Source: Mycobacterium sp. 852002-51057_SCH5723018 (lineage in GTDB: Bacteria > Actinomycetota > Actinomycetes > Mycobacteriales > Mycobacteriaceae). From it: a stretch of 64,000 nucleotides of DNA. Each line of letters starts with the position of its first letter. Positions within the stretch are counted from its first letter, which is position 1. A model generated the notes under the pieces. That model did no database searches and had not been told where the DNA came from. It was given only the letters and a program-made list of their open reading frames with translations. The stretch covers positions 103,421 through 167,420 of the forward strand of contig NZ_LZIR01000111.1 of assembly GCF_001667035.1 (NCBI RefSeq), read 5' to 3'. A program made the translations under genes and the position numbers. Shown one piece after another: positions 18,301 to 25,944 of the stretch.

Positions 18301-19718
18301 GCGCCGAACGTGCCCGGCGGGGCGAGCCGGCCGGTCCACGCCAGCGAGGTGCTGACCAGCAGCGCCGTCAGCACCACCACCGTCACGGCGACCCGCTTGT
18401 CGCGCTCGGGGTGGGCGAACGACCGCAGCCACACCGACACGGGCGCGCTACTCGGCCCCCAACCAGGAAGCGGTACCCGGCCCAGCAGCTGCGCGACGCC
18501 TAACACCAGGGGGAGCCGGACGACCGACCCCAGCTTGTGCACGTTGCGCAGCGGCGCGCCGGCGGCGTCCAGGAACGCCTGCACCTCATGCGCGACGGGC
18601 GACCCCAGGCCGCCGCCGTAGCCGACGGCCATCAGCACGATCCCGATCAACAGCATCGTGACCAGCCGTCCGCGCGCCGGCATCCCGGGGCTGGCCAGCC
18701 CGGCCAGCCCGGCCGCCGCGACCAGGCTGGTGGCCAGGATGGCCGCCGACCCGGTCACCAGCGGTGCGCCGGCGGTCGCCGTCGGCGCCACGAACGGGGT
18801 CCAGGCGTCGGTGCCGCGCAGGATCTCGGTCAGCGACGACCACTGCGTCGTCACGCCGGACGATTCGATGAAGTCCAGGAACGGGGGACTGACGTGGCGC
18901 AGCAGGGCCAGCGCCACCACCCACCACAGCACGGCCAGAACCAGGGACACCAGCCCCCACGCGGTGTAGCGCCACCACAGCCGGTTCGGCCGGTGACAGG
19001 CCCACCAGATCACCGCGGGCAGGCACCCGGCCAGCGTCGCGATGGCGTTCACGGCGCCCATCAGGGCCACGGCCAGCCCGGCCTGCGCGGCCAGGGCCCG
19101 CACGGATCTATCCGTCCCGAGTTTCGACGCCCGCGCCGATTTCAGAGCCAGGATGGTTGGCAGCAACACCCACGGCGCCAACATCATCGGCAAGGTCTCC
19201 GACGAGATGGAGCCCAGCGTGGTCAGCACCCGCGGGGCCAGCGCGAACGCCACCGCGCCGATCACCCGGGACGCCGGGCTGCCGATCCCCAGCGCCTCGG
19301 CGACCCGCAGCACCCCCCAAAAACCGACGGTCAGCAGCAACGCCCACCACAGCCGCTGGGTGATCCATCCCGGCACTCCCAGCAGGTGGCCGATCAGGAA
19401 GAAGGTGCCGTGCGGAAACAGGTAGCCGTAGGCCTGGTTCTGCGCCTGCCCGAACGGCAGCTCGCTATTCCACAGGTTGGTCGCGCGGGCCAGGAAGCGC
19501 AGGGGATTGGCGGTGAGGTCGAGCTTGGTGTCGGGGGAGACCTGCCCCGGCGATTGCGCGAGCGTCAACGCCAGCGCGATCGCGCCGACCAACAGCAACC
19601 ACCGGCGCGACACAGCCGACTCAGGGGCCGTTCCCGCGGGCTCCACCCGCGCCGGCCCCGCCGCGCGGCTAGAGCTGGATTGCCCGGCTCCTCCCCGGGC
19701 CGCCGTGCCGGCCCGCAT
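15375..19718 (-). CDS. aftD: Alpha-(1->3)-arabinofuranosyltransferase AftD
   Basis: 1447 residues, against about 1400 in M. tuberculosis. It adds arabinofuranose residues from decaprenyl-phosphoryl-arabinose to arabinogalactan and lipoarabinomannan on the outer face of the membrane. The N-terminal 450 residues carry many membrane spans typical of GT-C enzymes, with the SPDTKLDL loop at 61-68 containing the likely catalytic aspartates. A very long periplasmic part follows with discoidin/CBM-like segments (for example DSATAWVSNALQ, DGDPATAWTAPQ). Two or three membrane spans close the protein. The ATG is ten bases after the stop of the small upstream gene. A start at the GTG for residue 36 is possible. 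The gene is essential in related mycobacteria. Confidence 0.92.
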   Translation of the reverse strand: MRAGTAARGGAGQSSSSRAAGPARVEPAGTAPESAVSRRWLLLVGAIALALTLAQSPGQVSPDTKLDLTANPLRFLARATNLWNSELPFGQAQNQAYGYLFPHGTFFLIGHLLGVPGWITQRLWWALLLTVGFWGVLRVAEALGIGSPASRVIGAVAFALAPRVLTTLGSISSETLPMMLAPWVLLPTILALKSARASKLGTDRSVRALAAQAGLAVALMGAVNAIATLAGCLPAVIWWACHRPNRLWWRYTAWGLVSLVLAVLWWVVALALLRHVSPPFLDFIESSGVTTQWSSLTEILRGTDAWTPFVAPTATAGAPLVTGSAAILATSLVAAAGLAGLASPGMPARGRLVTMLLIGIVLMAVGYGGGLGSPVAHEVQAFLDAAGAPLRNVHKLGSVVRLPLVLGVAQLLGRVPLPGWGPSSAPVSVWLRSFAHPERDKRVAVTVVVLTALLVSTSLAWTGRLAPPGTFGAIPRYWHDAANWLSEHNKGTPAPGRVLVVPGAPFATQVWGNSHDEPLQVLGDSPWGVRDSIPLTPPQTIRALDSVQRLFAAGRPSAGLADTLARQGISYLVLRNDLDPENSRSARPILVHRAIDGSPGLQKVAQFGAPVGPGTLAGFVADSGLRPRYPAVEIYRVAVQGDPGGPYLVDAERLARVDGGPEGLLRLDERRRLLGHPPLGPVLMTPDARGAGLPPGAGVTVTDSPVAREIDYGRVDQHSSAIRAPGDARHTYNRVPDYPAPGADTVYGAWTGGRITVSSSSSDSTAMPDVAPATNPAAAIDGDSATAWVSNALQAAVGQWLQVDFDHPLTNGAITLTPSATTVGAQVRRILIETATGSTTVRFDEPGKPVAAALPYGETPWVRITAAGTDDGSAGVQFGITDLSITQYDASGFAHPVALRHTVQVPGPPPGSAIAGWDLGSELLGRPGCAQGPDGVRCAASMALAPEEPVNFSRTLTVADPVSVTPTLWVRPRQGPKLADLITEPNTTRAQGDSDVVDVLGSTYAATDGDPATAWTAPQRVVQHKSPPTLTVTLPRPTEVAGLRLVPSRSELPAHPTVVAVNLGDGPQVRELEPGEPQTLSLQPRVTDTVSISLLDWQDVIDRNALGFDQLKPPGLAEVAVLGTDGGAIAPADAPRNRSREITVGCDGGPVIAVAGRFVHTSIHTTAGALLDGGPVAALPCERDPIALPAGQQELLISPGAQFVVDGAQLWTPGSAEVPGATGTFVTPATTGAWGPSRREVRAPASAASRVLVIPESINPGWVARTSNGTRLTPVAVNGWQQGWVVPAGDPGIITLTFASNTLYRAGLAVGLALLPLLAALALWRTRRGRSDDPPAQPWPSGAWAAVAVLAAGAVIAGAVGVAVVGAALGLRYLLRHRQRWRDGATVALSAGGLILAGAALSRHPWRSVDGYAGHSANVQLLALISLAVLAASLVTVSPGSRAAADE

Positions 19719-19728
19719 CGTCGCCGGG

Positions 19729-19902
19729 CTAGCTACGGTTGCCGTACTCGACCCGGTTGAGCACTGACGACTGCGGATCGCCCCCGGGGAGTGGCGGCTT
19801 CGTGTCCTGCTGCACCATCAAGGTGATCCCGAAGATCGCGGCCGCGCCCAGCAACAGACCGACCACGACGCTCGCGGCGGCGGGCGCGATGATGCGGTTC
19901 AT
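19729..19902 (-). CDS. DUF2613 single-pass small membrane protein (Rv0236A-like)
   Basis: 57 residues from ATG 19902, with AGGAG seven bases upstream. The length equals what I recall for Rv0236A. One hydrophobic helix at residues 7-29 (AAASVVVGLLLGAAAIFGI) is followed by a short Pro/Gly-rich tail ending in VEYGNRS. It lies ten bases before aftD on the same strand and is probably co-translated. It could be an AftD partner, but function is unknown. Confidence 0.85.
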   Translation of the reverse strand: MNRIIAPAAASVVVGLLLGAAAIFGITLMVQQDTKPPLPGGDPQSSVLNRVEYGNRS

Positions 19903-20014
19903 CGGTGGCTCCTGGGCTTTTGCGGGGGACTTTTGCGGGGGATTGCGGTCGTCGACTTCCAACCTAGGGCCAACCTAGCAGAAGGGCGGTCGCGTGCCCG
20001 GACCGTGCGGCGGC

Positions 20015-20263
20015 TCAGGGACGCAGTCCGGGCGGCAGCTGGTTCAGGCAAGACTGCTTGCTGTTGCAGGGCAGGCAGTGCCCGTGAAAGCAGCGGTCGC
20101 CGTAGTCCACCAGGCTCGGCCCGGCCGGGGTCGCCGGGCTGCGGACCGGCGCCACGCCGTGGTCCGCTGTGGGTTCTGCGGCCAGCGTGACGCCGACGGT
20201 CGCCGCGGCACCGATCGACAATCCCACCGCGAAGCTGGCAGCGGCCAACGTCCACCCGGTCAT
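20015..20263 (-). CDS. Second DUF2613-like small membrane protein with Cys-rich tail
   Basis: 82 residues from ATG 20263 (GGGAGGAGCC upstream). Residues 5-30 form one helix similar in pattern to the downstream 57-residue DUF2613 protein, so the two look like paralogues in tandem. This copy has a longer extracytoplasmic tail with RCFHGHCLPC and a further Cys (SKQSCLNQ), i.e. four cysteines and two histidines within about 20 residues. Disulfide or metal binding is possible. It is the first gene of the minus-strand run leading into aftD. Confidence 0.75.
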   Translation of the reverse strand: MTGWTLAAASFAVGLSIGAAATVGVTLAAEPTADHGVAPVRSPATPAGPSLVDYGDRCFHGHCLPCNSKQSCLNQLPPGLRP

Positions 20264-20276
20264 GACTGGCTCCTCC

Positions 20277-20312
20277 CTGCCAGACCTGCCAGACCTGCCC
20301 GACAAACCCGAC
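20277..20312. repeat. Four imperfect 9-bp repeats between divergent genes
   Basis: CTGCCAGAC, CTGCCAGAC, CTGCCCGAC and AAACCCGAC run in tandem in the gap between the DUF2613-like gene and lpqI. The repeat falls in both 5' regions and may affect the promoters. Confidence 0.6.
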
Positions 20313-20399
20313 AAAGGGTTCCCGGCCCCTTACTGGCAAGGTACCGGCGGATGCCCCCTGCGGCCGGGGACGAAACGCCCGCCGTGACAACATGGCCCG

Positions 20400-21557
20400 A
20401 TGGCTTTCCCGCGCACCCTGGCCGTGCTCGCCGCTGCAACAGTGCTGGTGGCGGGCTGCGGCCACCACGCGACCCGGCCCCCTGGCGGCGCGTCCACCCC
20501 GGTCAGCAAGCCGGCGGCCGCCCCCGCGCCACCGGTCTGCGCCGACCCGGCGGCCGTCCCGGCGGCGATGTCGACCCGCGACAAGCTCGCCCAGCTGCTG
20601 ATGGTGGGGGTCAAGAACGCCGACGACGCCCGCGCGGTGGTGAACGGCTACCACGTCGGCGGCATCTTCATCGGCAGCTGGACGGACCTGTCGATCTTCA
20701 AGGGACCGCTGGCCGACATCGCGCACAGCGCGGGCCCCCTTCCGCTGGCCGTCAGCGTCGACGAGGAGGGCGGCCGGGTGTCGCGGCTGAAGTCGCTGAT
20801 CGGCACCGCGCCCTCGCCCCGCCAGCTGGCCCAGACCCAAACGGTCCAGCAGGTCCACGACCTGGCCGCCGAGCGCGGCAAAAAAATGCGCGACCTGGGC
20901 GTCACCATCGACTTCGCTCCCGTCGTCGACGTCAGCGACGAGCCCGACGACGCCGTGATCGGCAACCGCTCGTTCAGCGCCGACCCGGACAAGGTCACCG
21001 CCTACGCCGGGGCGTACGCGCAGGGCCTGCGCGACGCCGGGCTGCTGCCCGTGCTCAAGCATTTCCCCGGTCACGGGCACGGCTCCGGCGACTCGCACAC
21101 CGGCGGCGTGGTGACGCCGCCGCTGAGCGACCTGCAAAACGTTGACCTGGTGCCCTACCGGACGCTGGTGACCGCGGCCCCGGTCGGCGTCATGGTGGGT
21201 CATCTGCAGGTTCCCGGGCTGACCGGCGACGAGCCGGCCAGCCTGAGCCGGGCCGCGGTCCAGTTGCTGCGGACGGGCACCGGCTACAACGCCCCGCCCT
21301 TCAACGGCCCGGTGTTCAGCGACGACCTGTCCAGCATGGCCGCGATCTCCGATCGGTACGGCGTGTCGGAGGCGGCGCTGCGCACCCTGCAGGCCGGTAG
21401 CGATGTCGCGCTGTGGGTGACCACCGACGAAGTTCCCGCGGTCCTGGACCGGCTCGAAAAGGCCGTCGCCGCGGGCGAATTGGCGATGCCGGCGGTCAAC
21501 GACTCGGTGGTGCGGGTGGCCACCATGAAGGGCCCGAATGGGGCTTGTGGACACTAA
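20400..21557 (+). CDS. lpqI: Lipoprotein beta-N-acetylglucosaminidase LpqI (GH3, NagZ-like)
   Basis: 385 residues from ATG 20400. A lipoprotein signal ends in LVAGC with the acylated Cys20, so the enzyme is membrane-anchored outside the cytoplasm. The GH3 signature KHFPGHGHGSGDSH (near 218-231) supplies the NagZ-type His/Asp general acid pair. FSDDLSS near 303 carries the nucleophile aspartate. It cleaves N-acetylglucosamine from peptidoglycan-derived disaccharides in muropeptide recycling. The length matches Rv0237. A TetR gene follows 78 bp later on the same strand. Confidence 0.93.
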   Translation: MAFPRTLAVLAAATVLVAGCGHHATRPPGGASTPVSKPAAAPAPPVCADPAAVPAAMSTRDKLAQLLMVGVKNADDARAVVNGYHVGGIFIGSWTDLSIFKGPLADIAHSAGPLPLAVSVDEEGGRVSRLKSLIGTAPSPRQLAQTQTVQQVHDLAAERGKKMRDLGVTIDFAPVVDVSDEPDDAVIGNRSFSADPDKVTAYAGAYAQGLRDAGLLPVLKHFPGHGHGSGDSHTGGVVTPPLSDLQNVDLVPYRTLVTAAPVGVMVGHLQVPGLTGDEPASLSRAAVQLLRTGTGYNAPPFNGPVFSDDLSSMAAISDRYGVSEAALRTLQAGSDVALWVTTDEVPAVLDRLEKAVAAGELAMPAVNDSVVRVATMKGPNGACGH

Positions 21558-21635
21558 GGCGCCGCTTCGTCGTTACGCTGGAGTCAGATAGGCAGGGCCC
21601 GAAGGGGCTTGAAAGTGCCTTGAAAGGGCAGAGTG

Positions 21636-22253
21636 ATGGCGGGTGGTACCAAACGTCTACCGCGTGCTGTGCGGGAACAGCAGATGCTGGACGCCGCGGT
21701 GCAGATGTTCTCGGTCAACGGCTACCACGAAACCTCGATGGACGCCATCGCCGCCGCCGCGCAGATCTCCAAGCCGATGCTCTACCTGTACTACGGCTCC
21801 AAGGAGGACCTGTTCGGGGCCTGCCTGAACCGGGAGCTGGGCCGGTTCATCGATGCGGTGCGCGCCGACATCAACTTCGCGCAAAGCCCAAAGGACTTGC
21901 TGCGCAATGCCATCGGATCGTTCCTGCGCTACATCGACGCCAATAGGGCGTCGTGGATCGTGATGTACACCCAGGCCATCAGCTCGCAGGCGTTCGCGCA
22001 CACCGTGCGCGAGGGGCGCGAGCAGATCATCGAGCTGGTGGCCGGGCTGGTGCGCACGGGCAGCCGCGCCCCGCGGTCGGACGCCGAGCAGCAGATGATG
22101 GCGGTGGCGCTGGTGGGCGCGGGCGAGGCGATCGCCAACCGGCTCAGCACCGGCGACATCGATGTCGACGATGCGGCCGAGCTGATGATCGACCTGTTCT
22201 GGCACGGCCTTCGGGGCGCGCCGGAGGACCGGGAAGCCGCCGCGGCCGGCTAG
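21636..22253 (+). CDS. TetR-family regulator (Rv0238-like)
   Basis: 205 residues from ATG 21636, with a GTG one codon earlier as an alternative. The helix-turn-helix is at about residues 25-55 (FSVNGYHETSMDAIAAAAQI, SKPMLYLYYGSKEDLF). The C-terminal domain is helical. Very close to Rv0238. The target genes are unknown. Its position between lpqI and the fabG4/fadA2 block makes it one candidate for the TTAC-N6-GTAA sites described below. Confidence 0.88.
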   Translation: MAGGTKRLPRAVREQQMLDAAVQMFSVNGYHETSMDAIAAAAQISKPMLYLYYGSKEDLFGACLNRELGRFIDAVRADINFAQSPKDLLRNAIGSFLRYIDANRASWIVMYTQAISSQAFAHTVREGREQIIELVAGLVRTGSRAPRSDAEQQMMAVALVGAGEAIANRLSTGDIDVDDAAELMIDLFWHGLRGAPEDREAAAAG

Positions 22254-22269
22254 ACCCTACATTCGGGAG

Positions 22270-23526
22270 GTGGCCAGCTCGGGTGGATCCCCCCGCCGCA
22301 ACCTCGACTTCTTCTGCGCCGTCCTCGTCGTCGGACTGCTGGCCGGGGCCGCCGGGTTGGCGACTACCGTGGTGCTGCGCTTCGTCGAGCACCTGACGTA
22401 CCACTACAGTTTCGGCACGCTGCTCGCCGGGATCAGCGGCAGCAGCCCGGTCCGCCGGGCCCTGGGGCCCGTCGCCGGCGGCGCCCTTGCGGGATTCGGC
22501 TGGTGGATGCTGCGGCGCCGCGCCGAGGTGCCGCCGCTCGGGCCGACCATCGCCCGCCACGACCGCATCCCGCGGCTGGCCTGGAGTGTCGACGCCGTGT
22601 TGCAGGTGCTGCTGGTCGGCTCCGGGGCATCACTTGGCCGGGAGGGCGCGCCACGCCAATTCGCGGCGGCGCTAGGCGATTTCGGCACCGCCTGGCTGAA
22701 GCGGCTGTCCGCCCGGGACCGTGAGATCCTGCTGGCGTGCGCGGCCGGGGCCGGGCTCGGCGCGGTCTACGCCGTCCCGCTGGCCGGCGCGCTGTTCGCC
22801 GTCCGCATCATGCTGAACACCTGGCACCCCCGGGCGCTGGGCGCGGCGTGCATCACCTCCAGCCTGGCCGTGGCGATCGGCTCGACCGTCACGCACGACC
22901 AGCCCATCCTGGGCTGGCCTAGGGAGGAATCGTCGTATTTGCTGACGGCGCACGCGCTGGTTTTGGTGCCGCTGACCCTGGCGGTCGGGTTGGCGTTCAA
23001 CCGGCTTATGGCCGCCGCGCGCCCCGACAGGCTGACGCGGACCTGGCTACTGATCCCGGCGCTCGCCGCAGCGGGGCTGGTGATGGGCGTCTGCTCGCAC
23101 TGGTGGCCGGAGCTGCCCGGCAACGGCCGCAGCATCCTGACCGTCAGCCTCGCCAGCGGCATGACGCTGTCCACGGCGGCCTCGATCCTCCTGTTGAAAC
23201 CGCTGCTGACCGCGCTGTTCCTGCGCGCCGGTGGGGCCGGCGGAATGCTCACGCCGTCGCTGGCCACCGGCGCGGCCGCGGGGTCGGCGCTCGTGCTGGC
23301 GGTCAACTGGGCGGCCGGCACGCACCAGCACACGTCGGCGGTCTCGCTGGCCGGTGCCGCCGGGGTGCTCGCGGTCACCCAGGGTTCACCGATCTGGGCC
23401 GCGATCTTCGTCTGGGAGCTCGCCCATCCGCCGATCTGGCTGTTTCCGATGTTTCTGCTGACGACGTGCGGCGCGCACGGGTTGAAGGTGCTCGCGTTGG
23501 GTCGCGGCCCCACGCATGGCGGCTAG
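22270..23526 (+). CDS. ClC-family chloride channel/antiporter
   Basis: 418 residues from GTG 22270, with about ten hydrophobic segments. The GSGASLGREGAP motif (near 117-128) contains the conserved gating glutamate typical of proton-coupled ClC exchangers. AGAGLGAVYAVPLAGALFA corresponds to the next conserved helix. It probably exchanges chloride for protons across the cytoplasmic membrane. It resembles Rv0143c. In M. tuberculosis I recall a vapBC24 toxin-antitoxin pair at this position. The stop codon overlaps the stop of convergent htdX in the sequence CTAG. Confidence 0.85.
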   Translation: MASSGGSPRRNLDFFCAVLVVGLLAGAAGLATTVVLRFVEHLTYHYSFGTLLAGISGSSPVRRALGPVAGGALAGFGWWMLRRRAEVPPLGPTIARHDRIPRLAWSVDAVLQVLLVGSGASLGREGAPRQFAAALGDFGTAWLKRLSARDREILLACAAGAGLGAVYAVPLAGALFAVRIMLNTWHPRALGAACITSSLAVAIGSTVTHDQPILGWPREESSYLLTAHALVLVPLTLAVGLAFNRLMAAARPDRLTRTWLLIPALAAAGLVMGVCSHWWPELPGNGRSILTVSLASGMTLSTAASILLLKPLLTALFLRAGGAGGMLTPSLATGAAAGSALVLAVNWAAGTHQHTSAVSLAGAAGVLAVTQGSPIWAAIFVWELAHPPIWLFPMFLLTTCGAHGLKVLALGRGPTHGG

Positions 23527-24368
23527 AGGGCGCCGACGTTCCCGGTCAGATAGGGATATCCCTTGGAGACGTTGCGCAGCGAAATGTCCCATCCGCCGTG
23601 ATCACCCCCGTCGATATAGAGCCCCGCGGTGCCCGGCAGCACCAACGGCTTGCCGAACCGCACCGTATACTCCACCGCGTCCGGAAGCCTGGCTTCGATA
23701 TTGGCCAATACCGCAGCGGCACTGAACATTCCATGCGCGATGACCGTCGGAAACCCGAACAGTTTGGCCGCGATCGGGTTGGTGTGGATCGGGTTGTGGT
23801 CGCCGCTGGCGACGGCGTAGCGGCGGATCTGGCCGGGCGTGATCCGCAGCACCGTGCTGGGTGGCGGCAGCTTGGGTTGCTTCTGCGGTGGCGGCTTGGG
23901 CTCGTCGGACAGGCTGGTGCGCTGCTGGTGCAGGAAGGTGGTCACCTGATGCCAGGCGGTGTCGTTACCGACGCTGACGTCGGTCACCAGGTCCACCAGC
24001 AAGCCCTTGCGGTGTTCGCGCAGGTTCTCGGCGTGCACCCGCACCCCGACCGTGTCGGTCACCGCGATCGGGTGGTACTGGGTGATCTTGTTCTCGGTGT
24101 GCACCGAACCCATTGCGGCAAACGGGAAGTCGAACCCGGTCACCAGCGACATCATCGCCGGAAAGGTCAACGCGAAGGGGTAGGTCAGCGGCACATGGTT
24201 GCCGAAGCGCAGCCCGGTGACCCCCGCGTACTCGGCCACGTTGGTCTGGTCGATGGGCAGCTCCTCGACGGTCACCGTGCGGCTGGGCAGCTGGTCGCCG
24301 CGGGGCACCAGCGGCAGGGCCCCGGCCGCCGCCCGCAGCATGTTCTTCAGGCCGCTTGGCTGGTTCAT
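23523..24368 (-). CDS. htdX: (R)-3-hydroxyacyl-thioester dehydratase HtdX
   Basis: 281 residues forming a double hot-dog protein. The C-terminal half carries the R-hydratase motif YAVASGDHNPIHTNP with catalytic Asp and His, then FPTVIAHGM. It dehydrates (R)-3-hydroxyacyl thioesters. Rv0241c of the same length has this activity. It lies 28 bp downstream of fabG4 on the same strand, so the two form an operon performing successive reduction and dehydration of acyl chains. Confidence 0.93.
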   Translation of the reverse strand: MNQPSGLKNMLRAAAGALPLVPRGDQLPSRTVTVEELPIDQTNVAEYAGVTGLRFGNHVPLTYPFALTFPAMMSLVTGFDFPFAAMGSVHTENKITQYHPIAVTDTVGVRVHAENLREHRKGLLVDLVTDVSVGNDTAWHQVTTFLHQQRTSLSDEPKPPPQKQPKLPPPSTVLRITPGQIRRYAVASGDHNPIHTNPIAAKLFGFPTVIAHGMFSAAAVLANIEARLPDAVEYTVRFGKPLVLPGTAGLYIDGGDHGGWDISLRNVSKGYPYLTGNVGAL

Positions 24369-24396
24369 CGCGTTCTCCTGACGACTCTGGCGCGGC

Positions 24397-25761
24397 TCAT
24401 GCGCCCAGCATGGCCTGGCCGCAAACGCGGATCACGTTGCCGGTCACCGCGTTTGACGCCGGGCTCGCGAAGTAGGCGATGGTCTCGGCCACGTCGACGG
24501 GCTGCCCGCCCTGCAGCAACGAGTTCATCCGTCGGCCCACCTCTCGGGTGGCCAGCGGGATGGCGGCGGTCATCTGGGTTTCGATGAATCCCGGCGCGAC
24601 GGCGTTGATCGTGATGCCCTTGCCGTACAGCTCCGGCGCCAGCGCCTGGGTGAGGCCGATCATCCCGGCCTTGGTGGTGGCGTAGTTGGTCTGCCCGCGG
24701 TTGCCCGCGATGCCGGCCATCGATGACAGGCCGACCACCCGGCCCCCTTCGCCGATGCTGCCGTTGCCGATCAGCCCCTCGGTAAGCCGTTGCGGGGCAA
24801 GCAGATTCACGGCCAGCACGGCGTCCCAGCGGGCGTCGTCCATGTTGACCAACAGCTTGTCGCGGGTGATGCCGGCATTGTTGACCAGGATGTCGGCGTG
24901 CCCGGCGTAATGGTCGCGCAGGTGCTCGGTGATCTTGTCCACCGCGTCTTCGGCGGTGACGTCGAGCCACAAGGCGGTGCCCCCGACCTGGCTGGCGGTT
25001 TCGGCCAGGGCCTCGGCGGCCGACTCCACGTCGATCGCCACGACGCGGGCGCCGTCGCGGGCGAACACTTCGGCGATCGTTGCGCCGATCCCGCGGGCCG
25101 CGCCCGTCACGATCGCCACCTTGCGGTCCAGCGGCCGGTCCCAGTCGGCCGGCGGCGTGGAGTCGGCCTCCCCGACGTAGAACACCTGGCCATCGACGTA
25201 GGCCGACTTGGCCGACAGGATGAACCGCATCGTGGATTCCAGGCCGGTGGCGGCGGGCTTGGCGGCCGGCGACAGGTACACCAGCGCAACGGTGGAGCCG
25301 TTGCGCAGCTCCTTGCCCAGCGAACGGGTGAAGCCCTCCAGCGCCCGCTGCGCGATCCGCTCGTCGCTGCTGCCGGCGGCGTCGGGCGTGGTGCCGACGA
25401 CCACGACGCGCCCGCTGTGGCCAAGGTTGCGCAGGACCGGGGTGAAGAACTCGTGCAAGGCCGTGAGCCCGGCCGGCGTACTGATGCCGGTGGCGTCGAA
25501 GACCAGCCCGCCGAACTGGTCGGCCCAGCGGCCGCCCAGGTTGGCGCCCACCACGTCGTAGTCCTTGTCCAGCGCCGCGCGCAGCGGCTCGACGACCCTG
25601 CCCTCACCCCCGATCAGCAGGGATCCGGCCAGGGGCGGGTCGCCGGGCCGGTAGCGGCGGAGTGCCTCGGGTTGCGGGATGCCAAGTTGCTTTGCCAGAA
25701 ACGATCCCGGGCCGGAGTTGACCACCTGCGAGAACAGATCGGACGAGCCTTTCGGAGCCAC
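24397..25761 (-). CDS. fabG4: High-molecular-weight 3-oxoacyl-thioester reductase FabG4
   Basis: 454 residues from GTG 25761. The N-terminal 200 residues are a flavodoxin-like domain. The C-terminal part is a short-chain reductase with TGAARGIG at 219-226 and the triad Ser347, Tyr360, Lys364. The length and these residues agree with Rv0242c, which reduces 3-oxoacyl-CoA with NADH. It heads the fabG4-htdX operon and is divergent from fadA2 across a 183-bp region with a symmetrical operator-like dyad. Confidence 0.94.
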   Translation of the reverse strand: MAPKGSSDLFSQVVNSGPGSFLAKQLGIPQPEALRRYRPGDPPLAGSLLIGGEGRVVEPLRAALDKDYDVVGANLGGRWADQFGGLVFDATGISTPAGLTALHEFFTPVLRNLGHSGRVVVVGTTPDAAGSSDERIAQRALEGFTRSLGKELRNGSTVALVYLSPAAKPAATGLESTMRFILSAKSAYVDGQVFYVGEADSTPPADWDRPLDRKVAIVTGAARGIGATIAEVFARDGARVVAIDVESAAEALAETASQVGGTALWLDVTAEDAVDKITEHLRDHYAGHADILVNNAGITRDKLLVNMDDARWDAVLAVNLLAPQRLTEGLIGNGSIGEGGRVVGLSSMAGIAGNRGQTNYATTKAGMIGLTQALAPELYGKGITINAVAPGFIETQMTAAIPLATREVGRRMNSLLQGGQPVDVAETIAYFASPASNAVTGNVIRVCGQAMLGA

Positions 25762-25850
25762 TGAGCTGCCTTCCCTTTTCTTTCCGGGTTTTCTTTCCGG
25801 GTCTGCCTGGGTCTGTGCGTGCCTTATATGGCAACCGTATCGAGGATGAA

Positions 25851-25866
25851 CTTACTGCAGAGTAAG
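25851..25866. promoter_or_regulatory. Dyad CTTACT-GCAG-AGTAAG between fabG4 and fadA2
   Basis: Perfect 6-base arms of the form TTAC-N6-GTAA. It sits upstream of a TAGTAT -10 candidate for fadA2 (25885-25890) and beside a TATAAG candidate for fabG4 on the other strand (around 25832). It could control both genes. The same dyad with the same spacing occurs at the fadE5 promoter. Confidence 0.6.
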
Positions 25867-25944
25867 AAGAGTAAGAACAATGGGTAGTATGGCCCTCGAC
25901 GGCCGATTCAAAACTGATGCACCGAAGAGATACGCGGAGAAAAA

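Noticed and set aside
16143..18503. 786-codon open frame on the plus strand across aftD
   Set aside because: It is antisense to a clearly recognisable AftD. Its product is Arg/Gly/His/Pro-rich without domains, a typical high-GC shadow frame.
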